Positions 37,829 to 49,400 of a stretch of DNA of 64,000 nucleotides are shown in pieces. The number at the start of each line of letters is the position of its first letter. Position 1 is the stretch's first letter. Source of the stretch: Marinobacter bryozoorum (lineage in GTDB: Bacteria > Pseudomonadota > Gammaproteobacteria > Pseudomonadales > Oleiphilaceae); the NCBI RefSeq assembly GCF_023156245.1, contig NZ_JAKZAH010000005.1:1-64000 (forward strand), written 5' to 3'. A program made the position numbers and the translations under genes. Under the pieces are notes generated by a model. That model was given only the letters and a program-made list of their open reading frames with translations. It had not been told where the DNA came from and did no database searches.

Positions 37829-37920
37829 CCCGATCGCTGCATTGCCCCGGATGGATAAGGAGATAGCCTGTCACAGTTGTGCAGGCCATCGATTCCGACG
37901 AATGGATCAGGAGACATCCC

Positions 37921-38670
37921 TTGTACAAACCGGCCCTTACCTTTGCCAGCCGACTGCTTGCCAGCCTGGCCCTGCTGACGGCTCTGTCTTCGGCTGCCCT
38001 GGCCCAGGATCGCTACCGCGCTGAAATCGTCGTCCTGGAGCGACTGGCAGACCCGATTCTTGAAGAAAACATGGCCGGCAAGATACCTGAACCGGTCACA
38101 GGCAACGGGCGCCTGTGGGTAGTGGACAGCAGCGGCAACCAGGTATCCGACATCAACACCACGTCCAACCTGACCCTCAACAACGCCGCTGCCCGCCTGG
38201 AAAACAGCGGCAAGTACCGGGTGCTGATGAAAACCGGCTGGTTCCAGCGCTTTCCGCCCAATTACAACGGCGAACCGCTGCAGATCGAACTGGGTGACTA
38301 CCTGGAATCCGCGGGTCACCGGGCCATCGAAGGCACCATTGAGATTAACCGGCGCCGATATTTGCTGGTTACGTTAGAGCTGAATCACTGGCAGGAAGCC
38401 AGCGGGAACAACTCCCCGGCTCGCTCGACAGCCTCATCCGGGGAAGCTGACCGCAAGGGCCAGGAAGAGCAGCAGCCGCCAGGCGACGGCGAAACCTCGA
38501 GCGAGGACAGCCCGATTGCCACGGGCAGCGCGGGCACTGCCCCATCGGCATCGTCGAACAAGGAGCTGATCACCTGGATTCGGGAAACCCGCCGCATGCG
38601 CAGCAAGGAAGTCCACTTTGTGGACTCCCCCACCATTGGCGTACTGATTTACTTCCGTCCGCTGGACTGA
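37921..38670 (+). CDS. CsiV family protein (putative peptidoglycan-binding)
   Basis: A 249-residue exported protein of the CsiV family; in Vibrio cholerae CsiV activates the peptidoglycan synthase regulator LpoA. It has a signal peptide ending ALAQ (about residue 29), the family's YRVLMKTGWFQRFPP, the outer-membrane-like IEGTIEINRRRYL and the end motif RRMRSKEVHFVDSPTIGVLIYFRPL. A low-complexity Ser/Gly/Glu-rich insert spans about 165-215. I place the start at the TTG at 37921, eight bases after AGGAG, which gives a clean signal peptide; the GTG at 37879 adds 14 polar residues in front. It follows mfd, as in pseudomonads. Confidence 0.85.
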   Translation: MYKPALTFASRLLASLALLTALSSAALAQDRYRAEIVVLERLADPILEENMAGKIPEPVTGNGRLWVVDSSGNQVSDINTTSNLTLNNAAARLENSGKYRVLMKTGWFQRFPPNYNGEPLQIELGDYLESAGHRAIEGTIEINRRRYLLVTLELNHWQEASGNNSPARSTASSGEADRKGQEEQQPPGDGETSSEDSPIATGSAGTAPSASSNKELITWIRETRRMRSKEVHFVDSPTIGVLIYFRPLD

Positions 38671-38682
38671 CCGCCTCGTATC

Positions 38683-38720
38683 AACGCAAAACGCCCGGGA
38701 AACCCCGGGCGTTTTGCGTT
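38683..38720. terminator. Bidirectional terminator between csiV and the phosphorylase gene
   Basis: A perfect 17-bp stem, 38683-38699 with 38704-38720, loop AAAC, has AAAA and TTTT inside its arms and serves the two convergent genes ending at 38670 and 38748. Confidence 0.88.
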
Positions 38721-38747
38721 ATATTCCCTTTCCTGCACAGCCTACCC

Positions 38748-40816
<2,069 letters not shown>

Positions 40817-40828
40817 AGATATTTCCTC

Positions 40829-41365
40829 TTACGGCTTTTCTACTGACGAACGGGGACCTGGCTCAATGGTAACCGGCACCCCTGCCTCCAGCCGGTCAAA
40901 CAGGTCAATCACAGCCTGGTTACGCATGCGGATGCAGCCATGGGAGCGTGGCTCGCCCATGGGCTCTGTATCCGGGGTGCCATGAATGTATATGAAGCGA
41001 CCAAAGGTATCGACACCAGGGCCACGGTTGATGCCTTTTTCCAGGCCACACAGCCAGATAATGCGCGACAGGATCCAGTCGCGCCGTGGCTGCTGCCGGG
41101 ACAATTCCGGCGTCCAGAGTTCGCCGGTAGGGCGGCGGGCGACAAATACCGTACCCTGGGGTGCACCGCGGCCAACCAGGGCCCGGACATAGTGACGCCC
41201 CCGGGGCGTACAACCGGAATCCTGGGCTTCACCCGGGCCTTTAAGCGCCGTGGAAACCGGCCAGCTCAGGTGCTCGCCATAAGGGCCAAACCAGTCCAGG
41301 GTCTGATCCGACAGACTGATCACCACATGCTGTGCGCCGTTCCGGGACGAAGTTCGAGAGGCCAA
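40829..41365 (-). CDS. L,D-transpeptidase (YkuD) domain protein
   Basis: A 178-residue protein consisting of one YkuD catalytic domain. Such enzymes form 3-3 peptidoglycan cross-links or attach lipoproteins. The active site is intact: HGT at 128-130 and SHGCIRM with C144. The best start is the TTG at 41365, seven bases after AGGAG. No signal peptide is encoded from this or any nearby start, which is odd for an enzyme working on periplasmic peptidoglycan. It is the first gene of an operon with the MscS channel and the phosphorylase. Confidence 0.88.
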   Translation of the reverse strand: MASRTSSRNGAQHVVISLSDQTLDWFGPYGEHLSWPVSTALKGPGEAQDSGCTPRGRHYVRALVGRGAPQGTVFVARRPTGELWTPELSRQQPRRDWILSRIIWLCGLEKGINRGPGVDTFGRFIYIHGTPDTEPMGEPRSHGCIRMRNQAVIDLFDRLEAGVPVTIEPGPRSSVEKP

Positions 41366-41453
41366 ACCGGTGCTCCTGCCAGAATAAAATCAAGGAGCAA
41401 AGGCTAGCGAACCCGGCGCAGGGTGGCAACTGCAAACTCGCCGGGAGGCGGGT

Positions 41454-42143
41454 TCAGTCCGCAGCCCGGTTAGCGGAAACGGTGGCCTCTGGCCGGGGCA
41501 CCATCATCAGGTCCGGTGCCTGCATGCCTGCGGCCAGGAATGGTATCAGGCGGGCAGCGATTTCCTGGATCGGTGTTTCCACACCGGTCTTGGTATGCAG
41601 GATATCGCGAAGGGCATCACTGGAGGACATGGTAAAAGCAGTGGCTCCCAGCATGAACTGGATACGCCAGTAACGATCCACGGAGGTGAGCTGCGGTGTG
41701 GCCTGTTTCAGGAGGGACATGAAGCGGCTGAATATTTCCCGGTACTCCTCTTCCAGGTACTCCCGCAGGTGACCCTGGGACTGGGTATAGGCCAGCCCCA
41801 GCAATCGCATAAAAATGGAAATGCCCCGCTCATTGCGCTGGGGCATCCGCACTGCGCTGCCGGTTACGGCCCCCAGAATTTCCTCCACGGTAAGGACGCG
41901 GTCGCCGGGGCGGGCTTCCAGCTCATCAAATTCCCGGTCCAGGGTAGCCGAATAAGGTGTCAGGAAACGGGCGAAAACGGACTGGATCAGGGCATTCTTG
42001 GACCCGAAATGATAATTCACCGCTGCCAGATTGACACCGGCCTTGCTGGTTATCATTCTGAGAGAGGTTTCCGCGAAGCCACGGTCGGCAAACAGCTCCT
42101 CCGCCGCATCGAGAATCCGGTCAACGGTATCTGACTGGGCCAC
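41454..42143 (-). CDS. psrA: PsrA-type TetR family regulator
   Basis: A 229-residue TetR repressor. The N-terminal helix-turn-helix (RILDAAEELFADRGFAETS, then ITSKAGVNLAAVNYHFGSKNALI) matches PsrA, the fatty-acid-sensing regulator of pseudomonads that represses beta-oxidation genes and itself and activates rpoS. The C-terminal ligand domain follows to about residue 210. TetR-N motif spacing and length agree with PsrA (about 233). A PsrA-like operator lies 29 bases upstream of the ATG at 42143, fitting autoregulation. Fatty-acid genes are not seen in this window. Confidence 0.9.
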   Translation of the reverse strand: MAQSDTVDRILDAAEELFADRGFAETSLRMITSKAGVNLAAVNYHFGSKNALIQSVFARFLTPYSATLDREFDELEARPGDRVLTVEEILGAVTGSAVRMPQRNERGISIFMRLLGLAYTQSQGHLREYLEEEYREIFSRFMSLLKQATPQLTSVDRYWRIQFMLGATAFTMSSSDALRDILHTKTGVETPIQEIAARLIPFLAAGMQAPDLMMVPRPEATVSANRAAD

Positions 42144-42171
42144 AAGACATTCCTCCAGGAAACAGGTGTTT

Positions 42172-42185
42172 AAAACATACGTTTC
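42172..42185. promoter_or_regulatory. PsrA-like operator upstream of psrA
   Basis: AAAAC-ATAC-GTTTC matches the PsrA consensus G/CAAAC-N4-GTTTG/C at all but the first base. Its place just upstream of the psrA start suggests that the protein represses its own gene. Confidence 0.65.
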
Positions 42186-42198
42186 AAACGGAAAGCTG

Positions 42199-42390
42199 TC
42201 AAGTTTCCTTGCCCTGCTGGCTTGTCGAGTCGTCCGCTGTTACATCCTCACCTTGCCCCGTAGTTTGCGCGCCGCCTGACGGGTTCTGAGCCTGTCCCTG
42301 GTCCACGCCGGAGTCGGTGACGGCTTGCGCCACCGATTGCCAGCCCCGGTCAATGGCTTTATGGTGCCCCTCAAAATAGGCAGCCTGCAT
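42199..42390 (-). pseudogene. Displaced C-terminal part of the upstream membrane protein
   Basis: In the other frame, codons from about 42405 read KRYERMQAAYFEGHHKAIDRG and go on for about 60 residues, ending in an acidic, Gln/Ser-rich tail like the N-terminal tail of the 42371-43240 product. Third-base GC use is coding-like. The first internal ATG is at 42390, but no Shine-Dalgarno precedes it, and the upstream gene reads in the +1 frame until a premature stop. Removing one A from the AAA at 42404-42406 would join MLEAE to KRYERMQ. I therefore read it as the severed end of that protein; an independent 63-residue gene is less likely. Confidence 0.6.
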
Positions 42391-43240
42391 GCGCTCGTAG
42401 CGCTTTCTCGGCCTCCAGCATGAAAATCAGGTAAAGCCGGAAATGCTCCCGGCGGGTCAGGGACGGTGCCAATCGCCGTTGTTCCGACAGATGACGCAAG
42501 GTACTGAACCGGGGCGCCGCCAGGGCCGGATTGAACTCGGATAACTCGTTACACTGCCAGATCAGTCCCAACTCACCTTCCAGGTGGGCCACATGGCGCC
42601 GGGCGTCCCGTATCAGCTGTTGCCGGTAGAACACCAGGTCCAGGTATGAGGGGTTCGATGTATAAAGCCGCCGCACAAACGGAACGCCCAGCAGCAGGAT
42701 GACCACGAAGGCACCGAAGCCTCCGCCGGCGAGCCAGGCCGGCACCATGCCTGTGAGACCGCTCAGAAACACCAGTGCAGCGACAGTGGCCGACAACAGC
42801 CAGCTGTCGCGGCGCCGGCGTGCTGCACTCAGTGTGTAACTGTCCGGCCAGCCAGAGAGCGACAGTAGATTGAAATCCATCAGGTTGACCCGCTCACACT
42901 GCCGTAACAACCGGCGCAGACGGCGCTGGTAGGATTCGGCATAGCGGCGCTCCACCTCATCCTGTTCTGCAGAAGCATCAGGGCTGTCAGTGCTATCGGA
43001 GGTTTCCGTGGTGGTCTGCGACTCGCTGTCAGGGTTGCCAGACCCAGCCTCGCCCTGCTGTGCACCCGGCCCGCCTTCAACGACTGACTGCCCGGAGGAG
43101 TGCGAAGGCGTGCCAGCCTGGCCTTTGACAGCCGGCACTGACGAACCACCAAGGTCGGGGTCTGCGGGCCGGCCAGGGCGAAGTACCGGCTCCTGTACCG
43201 AATGTTCGGTATCGCGATTTTTCAAGGTGGAATCTGCCAT
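42371..43240 (-). CDS. Hypothetical two-TM protein with disordered N-terminus, probably frameshifted
   Basis: A 289-residue protein I do not recognise. Residues about 1-85 are Ser/Gly/Pro/Glu-rich and probably disordered; a basic helix (RRYAESYQRRLRRLLRQ) leads to two close hydrophobic segments at about 150-190 (WLLSATVAALVFLSGLTGM and WLAGGGFGAFVVILLLGVPF), then a helical cytoplasmic part. The frame ends at ALRAHAGCLF, apparently because of one extra A at 42404-42406 (see the entry at 42199-42390). The start ATG at 43240 is chosen because the longer frame to 43303 adds 21 unconserved-looking basic residues; neither has a strong Shine-Dalgarno. It lies between psrA and ribE with no clear functional link. 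Confidence 0.7.
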   Translation of the reverse strand: MADSTLKNRDTEHSVQEPVLRPGRPADPDLGGSSVPAVKGQAGTPSHSSGQSVVEGGPGAQQGEAGSGNPDSESQTTTETSDSTDSPDASAEQDEVERRYAESYQRRLRRLLRQCERVNLMDFNLLSLSGWPDSYTLSAARRRRDSWLLSATVAALVFLSGLTGMVPAWLAGGGFGAFVVILLLGVPFVRRLYTSNPSYLDLVFYRQQLIRDARRHVAHLEGELGLIWQCNELSEFNPALAAPRFSTLRHLSEQRRLAPSLTRREHFRLYLIFMLEAEKALRAHAGCLF

Positions 43241-43468
43241 CACTGTCAGCCGTCTCACTACGGAATACCCTGCAGCCCTGACTGCGGGTCGTTGCCCGGG
43301 CACGTTACCAGCGCCCTTCGAAAGTCATTCGCCCTGAAAGGTTATCGCCTGCCAGCCGGGTTTCTTTAGCGACCGGGCCACGGGTTAACCTTTTTGATCA
43401 CCGACCTTTTGATAGCTTACCTTCGGGGAGATACACTTGCGTGTTCCGAAATGTAACGAGGTGCAACC

Positions 43469-44083
43469 ATGTTTACCGGTATCGTGCAGGGCATTGCCAC
43501 GGTGGAATTACTGATCGCCCGGCCCGGGCTGACCACCTTTGTCATCCGTTTTCCGGGGGGCAGTCTGGAAGGTGTCGCCATTGGCGCGTCCGTAGCGATC
43601 AATGGCACCTGTCTGACCGTCACCGCCCAGGAGGACCACCGACTCTGGTTCGATGCCATGCAGGAGACCCTGCGCCTGACCACACTGGGGCAGCTTGCCC
43701 AAGGCAGCCAGGTCAATTTTGAGCGCGCCGCCCGCATCGGTGACGAGATCGGCGGGCACCTGCTCTCCGGCCACATTCACTGTACCGCCCGGGTGACTGG
43801 CCGGGAACAACCGGAGAACAATTGCACGCTCTCCTTCGAGGTGCCGGAAGACTGGCAGAAATACCTCTTCCCCAAGGGTTACATCGCCATTAACGGCGCC
43901 AGCCTGACCATCGGGAATGTGGAAAGCTGTCGCTTCAACGTTCATTTGATTCCGGAAACCCTGCGGGCCACAACCTTCTCTGATATACAGGAGGGCGACC
44001 TGGTCAACATCGAGGTGGACAGCCAGACCCAGACCATTGTCGACACCCTGGCCAGGATGGGTTACGAGCGTCCACCGGCATGA
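43469..44083 (+). CDS. ribE: Riboflavin synthase, alpha subunit
   Basis: Forms riboflavin from two molecules of 6,7-dimethyl-8-ribityllumazine. The 204-residue product has the two lumazine-binding repeats, beginning MFTGIVQGIA (residue 1) and HLLSGHIHCTA (about residue 96), with GTCLTV and GASLTIG in the matching places. It stands alone, apart from other rib genes. I looked for an FMN riboswitch in 43304-43468 and did not find its conserved boxes. The ATG at 43469 follows AACGAGG. Its end overlaps the end of convergent rlmG by 22 bases. Confidence 0.93.
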   Translation: MFTGIVQGIATVELLIARPGLTTFVIRFPGGSLEGVAIGASVAINGTCLTVTAQEDHRLWFDAMQETLRLTTLGQLAQGSQVNFERAARIGDEIGGHLLSGHIHCTARVTGREQPENNCTLSFEVPEDWQKYLFPKGYIAINGASLTIGNVESCRFNVHLIPETLRATTFSDIQEGDLVNIEVDSQTQTIVDTLARMGYERPPA

Positions 44084-45270
44084 CGCGGGCCGGAGCAGCG
44101 GAACACCACGAAACGGGGGGACGCCTGCAATTGCTCCACCCCGGTGAAAAACTGGCGCAGACTGCGGTGATAACCTAGGTGGCGATTACCCACCATCAGT
44201 AACTCACCGTCGTGTGCCAGGTGCCGGGATGCTTGCTCGAATAATCGCAGCGCAATGTGATCCCCCACAGCGCCGCCCTCATGGAAGGGCGGGTTCAGCA
44301 ATATCAACCGGAAGGGACCTGACTGGACCGGAACACCGTCACTGTGGAAATACCGACACCGGTCATCGTCAATATTCACCCCGGCGGCGGTAACATTGGT
44401 CCGTGCGCTGACAATTGCCTGGGACGAAATATCCGCAAAGCTGACAGCAAGGTCCCTGCGCTCAGTCATCGCTGTCAGCCCGAGCAGGCCGTTGCCGCAG
44501 GCCAGGTCCAGTACGGGGGCCTCCTGAGGCAGCGACGAAACCGTCTCCCGGATGAAAGGCAGTAACTCCCGGCTACCAACGTCGAGTCGGTCACGGGCGA
44601 AAACCGCCGGTAATCCCATTACCGGTGCCGGCAGGTCCTGGAGGGTATAGCCGCGCCATAGCCGGTCCCAGCCCGCAAGGGTCGGGGCACCACGCCGGCA
44701 CAGAACCAGGCGGGCCTTCTTCTTCGCCGGCAGCACGGCTTCGGTTTCCACCAGTTCCTGGTAGAGCTTTACGGCCTGGTCCGGCAGGTGCTTGATCATC
44801 CCCCCGGTCAGCAGCCAGCCATGGGGGGCAAGCACCTGGTTGCACCAACGCAGCAGGAACGCCAGGTATTCCAGCTGCCGGGGCACCTTGAGGATCACTG
44901 CATCATACAAGCCCTCCCCTGGCGCAGTGCCGGTGGCAGGGTCGCCATCTGCCAGCACCCGTTCCCAGCTGACGACCCGGGGCACCGGCAAGCCATTGGC
45001 GGTGGCGTTCTGTGCAAGGCCTTCCCCCAGCGCCGCGCTGTCAGCCACCACGTCCGGCCCATAGCTGGCCATCCCCAGGGACAGGGCACCGAAACTGTCA
45101 TCCACCACGGCCACCCGCTGTCCCGGCACCAGCCTGGAGAGCGCTTCAGCCACCAGCTGTTCGTCGGCGGCATCCCAGGCTCTCAGGCTACGGCCGCCCC
45201 GATGGGGCCGGTTCAGAATCAATGGGGATTCCCCTGCCCTGAACAGGGCCTCCCGGTCGGAGCGGCTCAA
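44062..45270 (-). CDS. rlmG: 23S rRNA (guanine-N2)-methyltransferase RlmG
   Basis: Uses S-adenosylmethionine to methylate a guanine (G1835 in E. coli) of 23S rRNA. The 402-residue product has an inactive N-terminal methyltransferase-like half (LRAWDAADEQLVAEAL, VVDDSFGALSLGMA, KKKARLVLCRR) and a catalytic C-terminal half with VFARDRLDVGSRELLPFI, the SAM-binding LDLACGNGLLGL and the active-site NPPFHEGG. That arrangement and the LDVGSR region match RlmG. The ATG overlaps the rsmC stop by ATGA. Confidence 0.88.
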   Translation of the reverse strand: MSRSDREALFRAGESPLILNRPHRGGRSLRAWDAADEQLVAEALSRLVPGQRVAVVDDSFGALSLGMASYGPDVVADSAALGEGLAQNATANGLPVPRVVSWERVLADGDPATGTAPGEGLYDAVILKVPRQLEYLAFLLRWCNQVLAPHGWLLTGGMIKHLPDQAVKLYQELVETEAVLPAKKKARLVLCRRGAPTLAGWDRLWRGYTLQDLPAPVMGLPAVFARDRLDVGSRELLPFIRETVSSLPQEAPVLDLACGNGLLGLTAMTERRDLAVSFADISSQAIVSARTNVTAAGVNIDDDRCRYFHSDGVPVQSGPFRLILLNPPFHEGGAVGDHIALRLFEQASRHLAHDGELLMVGNRHLGYHRSLRQFFTGVEQLQASPRFVVFRCSGPRHAGGRS

Positions 45271-46367
45271 CGTACCCTGCTCCTGTCCCGTCCCCTGGCC
45301 GGTTTCTCACGGAAGGCCTGGTACACGGTATAGCGCCGGTCTTCCGACAACACCTTACAGGGACCAATAGATGCTTCGATCAGCCCCCGATAGGGCAGGA
45401 ACCGATTGGCCACCAGCCGAAGTTCCCCACCCGGTTGCAGGTGGCGCCGGACCTGCTCGAGAAAGGCCTCGGTCATGGAGGTATCCGTACGAACGCCGCT
45501 ATGGAAGGGGGGATTGGTAACGACCGCCTGGTAAAGGCCCAGGTCTTCCGGCAGGCCATCGCTGGCGACTATGGTTCCATTGGCGTTATTGCGGTCATAG
45601 GTCTGGCGGGCACAGAAAACCGCCTGGGCCTGGACATCAACACCGTCCACAGGGCCCTGGCCAGGCGAACGTGCCTGGAGCCAGGCACCGATAACACCCG
45701 CACCGCAGGCAAAGTCCAGCACCGGTCCGCCGACCGGGATCTCAGCCAGGGACTCCAGTAGCCGGGCGGTGCCTTCATCCAGGCGACCGTCGCTGAAGAT
45801 CCCGGGCAATCCGGCGACGGCTATCTGCGTGCCTGCGCAGGCAACCTCATGCCACTGCAGCCATTGGCTCAGGTCAAAGCGCTCACTTGCCCCTGGCAGC
45901 CGTGCCGTCCACACCTGGCAGTGCCGGGCGCTATCCACCTTTTGCGCATCCGGTGCCAGGCCCAGCAGCTGCCGCGCGGCGCCGGCAATGCCTTCGCGCT
46001 TTTCACCCACCAGCACCACCTGCCCCTGCGCTGACAGCAGGTACCGGGCCAGGGAGAGATACAGGTTCAGGGTGTCGCGGGCCTTGGGCACGAAGATCAC
46101 CAACGTGTCCAGCGAGCCCTGATCCGTTTCAGGGGCCTGGTAGCCAAACAGCACACGGCAGCCACCGCGTCGCTCCAGTCCGGCCGCTACGCCGGCATGC
46201 TCGGTAATCACCAGGGGCTCGTCACCGGGGGGCAGTGCGGGCAGTTCAGGAATGAGCAAACCCAGCAACCCTGTGCGGCCTGTGAGCAGGCTGGAATTTC
46301 GCTCCAGCGCCGCCAGGGCATTGCGCCCCCCGGCCTCGTCCCGGTTGGTTGCCTTTCTTGCCGTCAT
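45267..46367 (-). CDS. rsmC: 16S rRNA (guanine-N2)-methyltransferase RsmC
   Basis: Methylates a guanine (G1207 in E. coli) of 16S rRNA. The 366-residue product has a degenerate N-terminal half containing VVLVGEKREGIAGAARQLL and KVDSARHCQVW, both as in RsmC, and a catalytic C-terminal half with GIFSDGRLDEGTARLLESL, LDFACGAGVIG, NPPFHSG and GGELRLVANRFLPY. It is the upstream partner of rlmG, overlapping it by four bases. The ATG at 46367 follows GGGGGAAGG. Confidence 0.9.
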   Translation of the reverse strand: MTARKATNRDEAGGRNALAALERNSSLLTGRTGLLGLLIPELPALPPGDEPLVITEHAGVAAGLERRGGCRVLFGYQAPETDQGSLDTLVIFVPKARDTLNLYLSLARYLLSAQGQVVLVGEKREGIAGAARQLLGLAPDAQKVDSARHCQVWTARLPGASERFDLSQWLQWHEVACAGTQIAVAGLPGIFSDGRLDEGTARLLESLAEIPVGGPVLDFACGAGVIGAWLQARSPGQGPVDGVDVQAQAVFCARQTYDRNNANGTIVASDGLPEDLGLYQAVVTNPPFHSGVRTDTSMTEAFLEQVRRHLQPGGELRLVANRFLPYRGLIEASIGPCKVLSEDRRYTVYQAFREKPARGRDRSRVR

Positions 46368-46442
46368 GTCCTTCCCCCAGCCAATGTTTCAGGTGGGGCG
46401 AATTGAACGGCATTCAGCAGAGAATCGCAACATCCGTCGGTA

Positions 46443-46472
46443 TCTCCTCCTCCGTGTTCGGGGAGGAGGAGA
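46443..46472. terminator. Hairpin after gdhB
   Basis: TCTCCTCCTCC (46443-46453) pairs perfectly with GGAGGAGGAGA (46462-46472) around an eight-base loop. It lies seven bases beyond the gdhB stop. There is no T tract, so termination is not certain. Confidence 0.45.
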
Positions 46473-46479
46473 CCCTGGC

Positions 46480-49400
46480 TCATTCCGCCAGCGGCGCGTG
46501 TATGCTGCTTTGCGCCAGGTCCAACAGCTCCCTCAGGGCCACCGAGAACATGGCATATTCGGGCTGGCGCGCGCCCTTGAGTTCCGCCAGCATGCTCTTC
46601 CACCGATGGATCATGGTGCCGTGCTGGGCCATCCAGCTTTCCACGCACTCATCCACCTTGTGGTAGTCATCTGCCATTCTCAGTACACCCGTTGTCAGCG
46701 CGCGCTGTTGCCAGTCCAGGTCCTCACGGAAGCTCTCCCGGGCCAGGGCCTGCCAGTGGGAGGCCGGCTTGAGGTTGGCAATGGCAGAAGCGAACCAGTT
46801 CAGGTCCAGCCGCTCGCCGAGGGTGTAGTAGAGGTTGGCCACCGTCTTGAGGGGCACACCTGCCGACTCCTGGGCCTCGATAATGCCAAGGGCGGAATAG
46901 AGATAGGAACTGCCGGATACCACCGCTGCCAGGTCGGCCGGTACCCCCTGTTTTTCCAGTTTTTCCAGCTCGTCCTTCCAGTCTTTTTCGGCACCCTGCC
47001 CCAGGTAGTCCGGCAGGTTGGCGGAAATCCTGGCAATGCTGTCAGTAAACCGGTCCAGGTGGGACTGGATATTGAGCTCGCTGCGACGATTCCTCAGCAG
47101 CCAGCGCACCGCCCGGCGAACCAGGCGCATGAGATCGTTCATCAGGCTGATCTGCAAGCTGGCCGGTACCTGGTAGTCCAGTTCCTCGATTTTGCGCCAC
47201 CAGGTGTCCAGACTGAACACATCCCGGGCGATGATCCAGGCCAGGGCGATGGCCGGGGCATCAGCGCCGGTGGACTGGATCAGCCGGTCCACAAAGGTGA
47301 TTCCCATGTGGTTGATCATGTCATTGGCTATCTGGGTAGCAATGATTTCCCGGCGCAGCTGGTGGGCCTCCAGCTCGGCCGGAAATTTCTCGACCATTGG
47401 CCGCGGGAAGACCTTGTACATCTCCGAGACAAGCAACGGATCATCTGGCAGGTCACTGTCGATCAGGACCTGTTTCAGGTCACCCTTCACATAGGAAATC
47501 AGCACCGCCAGTTCCGGTCGCGTCAGGCCCTTGCCCGCGGCCTTGCGCTCCTCCAGTGCTTCGTCATCGGGCAGGAACTCGAGTTCACGGTTAAGCTTGC
47601 CGTCGGCTTCGAGGCCATTAATCAGGCGCCGGTACTCCTCCATACGGCCGGCCGCCTCCTCATTGGCCACACTGAGCGCCTGGGTCTGGCGGTAGTTGTT
47701 GGCCAGCACCAGGTCGGCGACCTCCTCGGTCATCTCCTCGAGCATGCGGTTACGCTGCTTCTCCGTGAGGTCACCGGCAACCACAACCCTGTTAAGCAGG
47801 ATCTTCATGTTTACTTCGTGGTCGGAACAGTCCACGCCACCGGAGTTATCGATAAAGTCCGTGTTCAGACGACCACCGTTGAGGGCGAACTCCATTCGCC
47901 CCAACTGGGTCATGCCCAGGTTGCCCCCTTCACCGACAATTCGGCAATGCAGGTCGCGCCCATTAATCCGCAGGCCGTCGTTGGCCTTGTCACCGACTTC
48001 GGCATTGGATTCATGGGCAGACTTCACATAGGTGCCTATGCCGCCAATCCACAAGAGGTCCGCCTGCGCCTTGAGAATGTGGGTGATAAGCATATTCGGC
48101 GGCACCCGGTCCGACTTGATGCCCAGCAGTTTCTTCATCTGCGCGCTCACCGGAATGGACTTGGCGCTGCGGCTGAATACCCCGCCGCCTTCAGAAATCA
48201 GCGACTCGTCGTAGTCTGCCCAGGATGACCGGGGCATTTCGAACAGACGCTTGCGTTCGGCGAAGCTGCTGGCCGGATCCGGGTCCGGGTCCACGAAGAT
48301 GTGCATATGGTTGAACGCCGCTACCATCCGTGCCTTGTCAGAGCGCAGCAGACCGTTACCAAACACGTCGCCACCCATATCGCCGATACCGATGACCGAG
48401 AAGGTGTCGTTGGCCGGGTTGATGCCAAGCTCCCGGAAGTGACGCTCTACAGACACCCAGGCACCACGGGCGGTAATGCCCATTTTCTTATGGTCATAGC
48501 CGTGACTGCCCCCGGATGCGAAGGCATCCCCCATCCAGAAACCGTATTCTGCCGCCAGGCCATTGGCGATATCCGAGAAGGTCGCGGTGCCCTTGTCGGC
48601 GGCGACCACCAGGTAGTGGTCATCGCCGTCATGGCGAACCACTTCCCGGGGCGGCTGTATGCCGCTGTCCACCAGGTTGTCGGTAATGTCCAGCAGGCCC
48701 CGGATAAACGTCTTGTAGGCCGCGATCCCCTCCGCCTGGAACGCTTCCCGGTCGGACGGGTCCGGCAGGCGCTTGGCGACAAAGCCACCTTTGGCCCCTA
48801 CTGGCACAATCACCGCATTTTTCACCTGCTGGGCTTTGACCAGGCCCAGTATCTCGGTGCGATAGTCCTCGAAACGGTCAGACCAGCGCAGGCCACCCCT
48901 GGCCACCTTGCCCCCCCGCAGGTGAACCCCTTCTACCCGTGGGGAATAGACAAAGATCTCGAACATCGGCAGCGGCAGTGGCATGTCCGGGATCTTCGCC
49001 GGGTCCAGCTTGACGCTGATGTAGGGTTTGGGCTGGTCGTCACTGCCCCGCTGGAAGAAGTTGGTTCGCAAGGTGGCACGTATCAGCTCCAGGTATAGCC
49101 GCAGCACCCTGTCCTCACTGAGGTTCTCCACCTCATCCAGGCCGGCATTGAATTCCAGCTCCAGCTTCTGTTGGGCGGCCTCGCTCTTGGCCTGGCTTTG
49201 CTGGCGACCCGGGTTCAACCGGGTATCAAACATCTGCAGCACCAGGTTCGCCAGTCCGACATGGTTCACCAGGGTAGTGGCGATAAATGACTGACTGTTA
49301 CTGAAGCGAATCTGCCGCATATACCGGGCATAGGTACGCAGGATGGCAATATCACGCCAGCCCATATAGGCCGCCAGCAACAACCGGTTGAAAGCGTCGT

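Noticed and set aside
43304..43468. Possible FMN riboswitch before ribE
   Set aside because: None of the conserved FMN aptamer boxes could be found in the leader.
46252..48228. 658-codon open frame antisense to gdhB
   Set aside because: Overlaps the conserved C-terminal half of gdhB and reads as low-complexity antisense translation without a ribosome-binding site.
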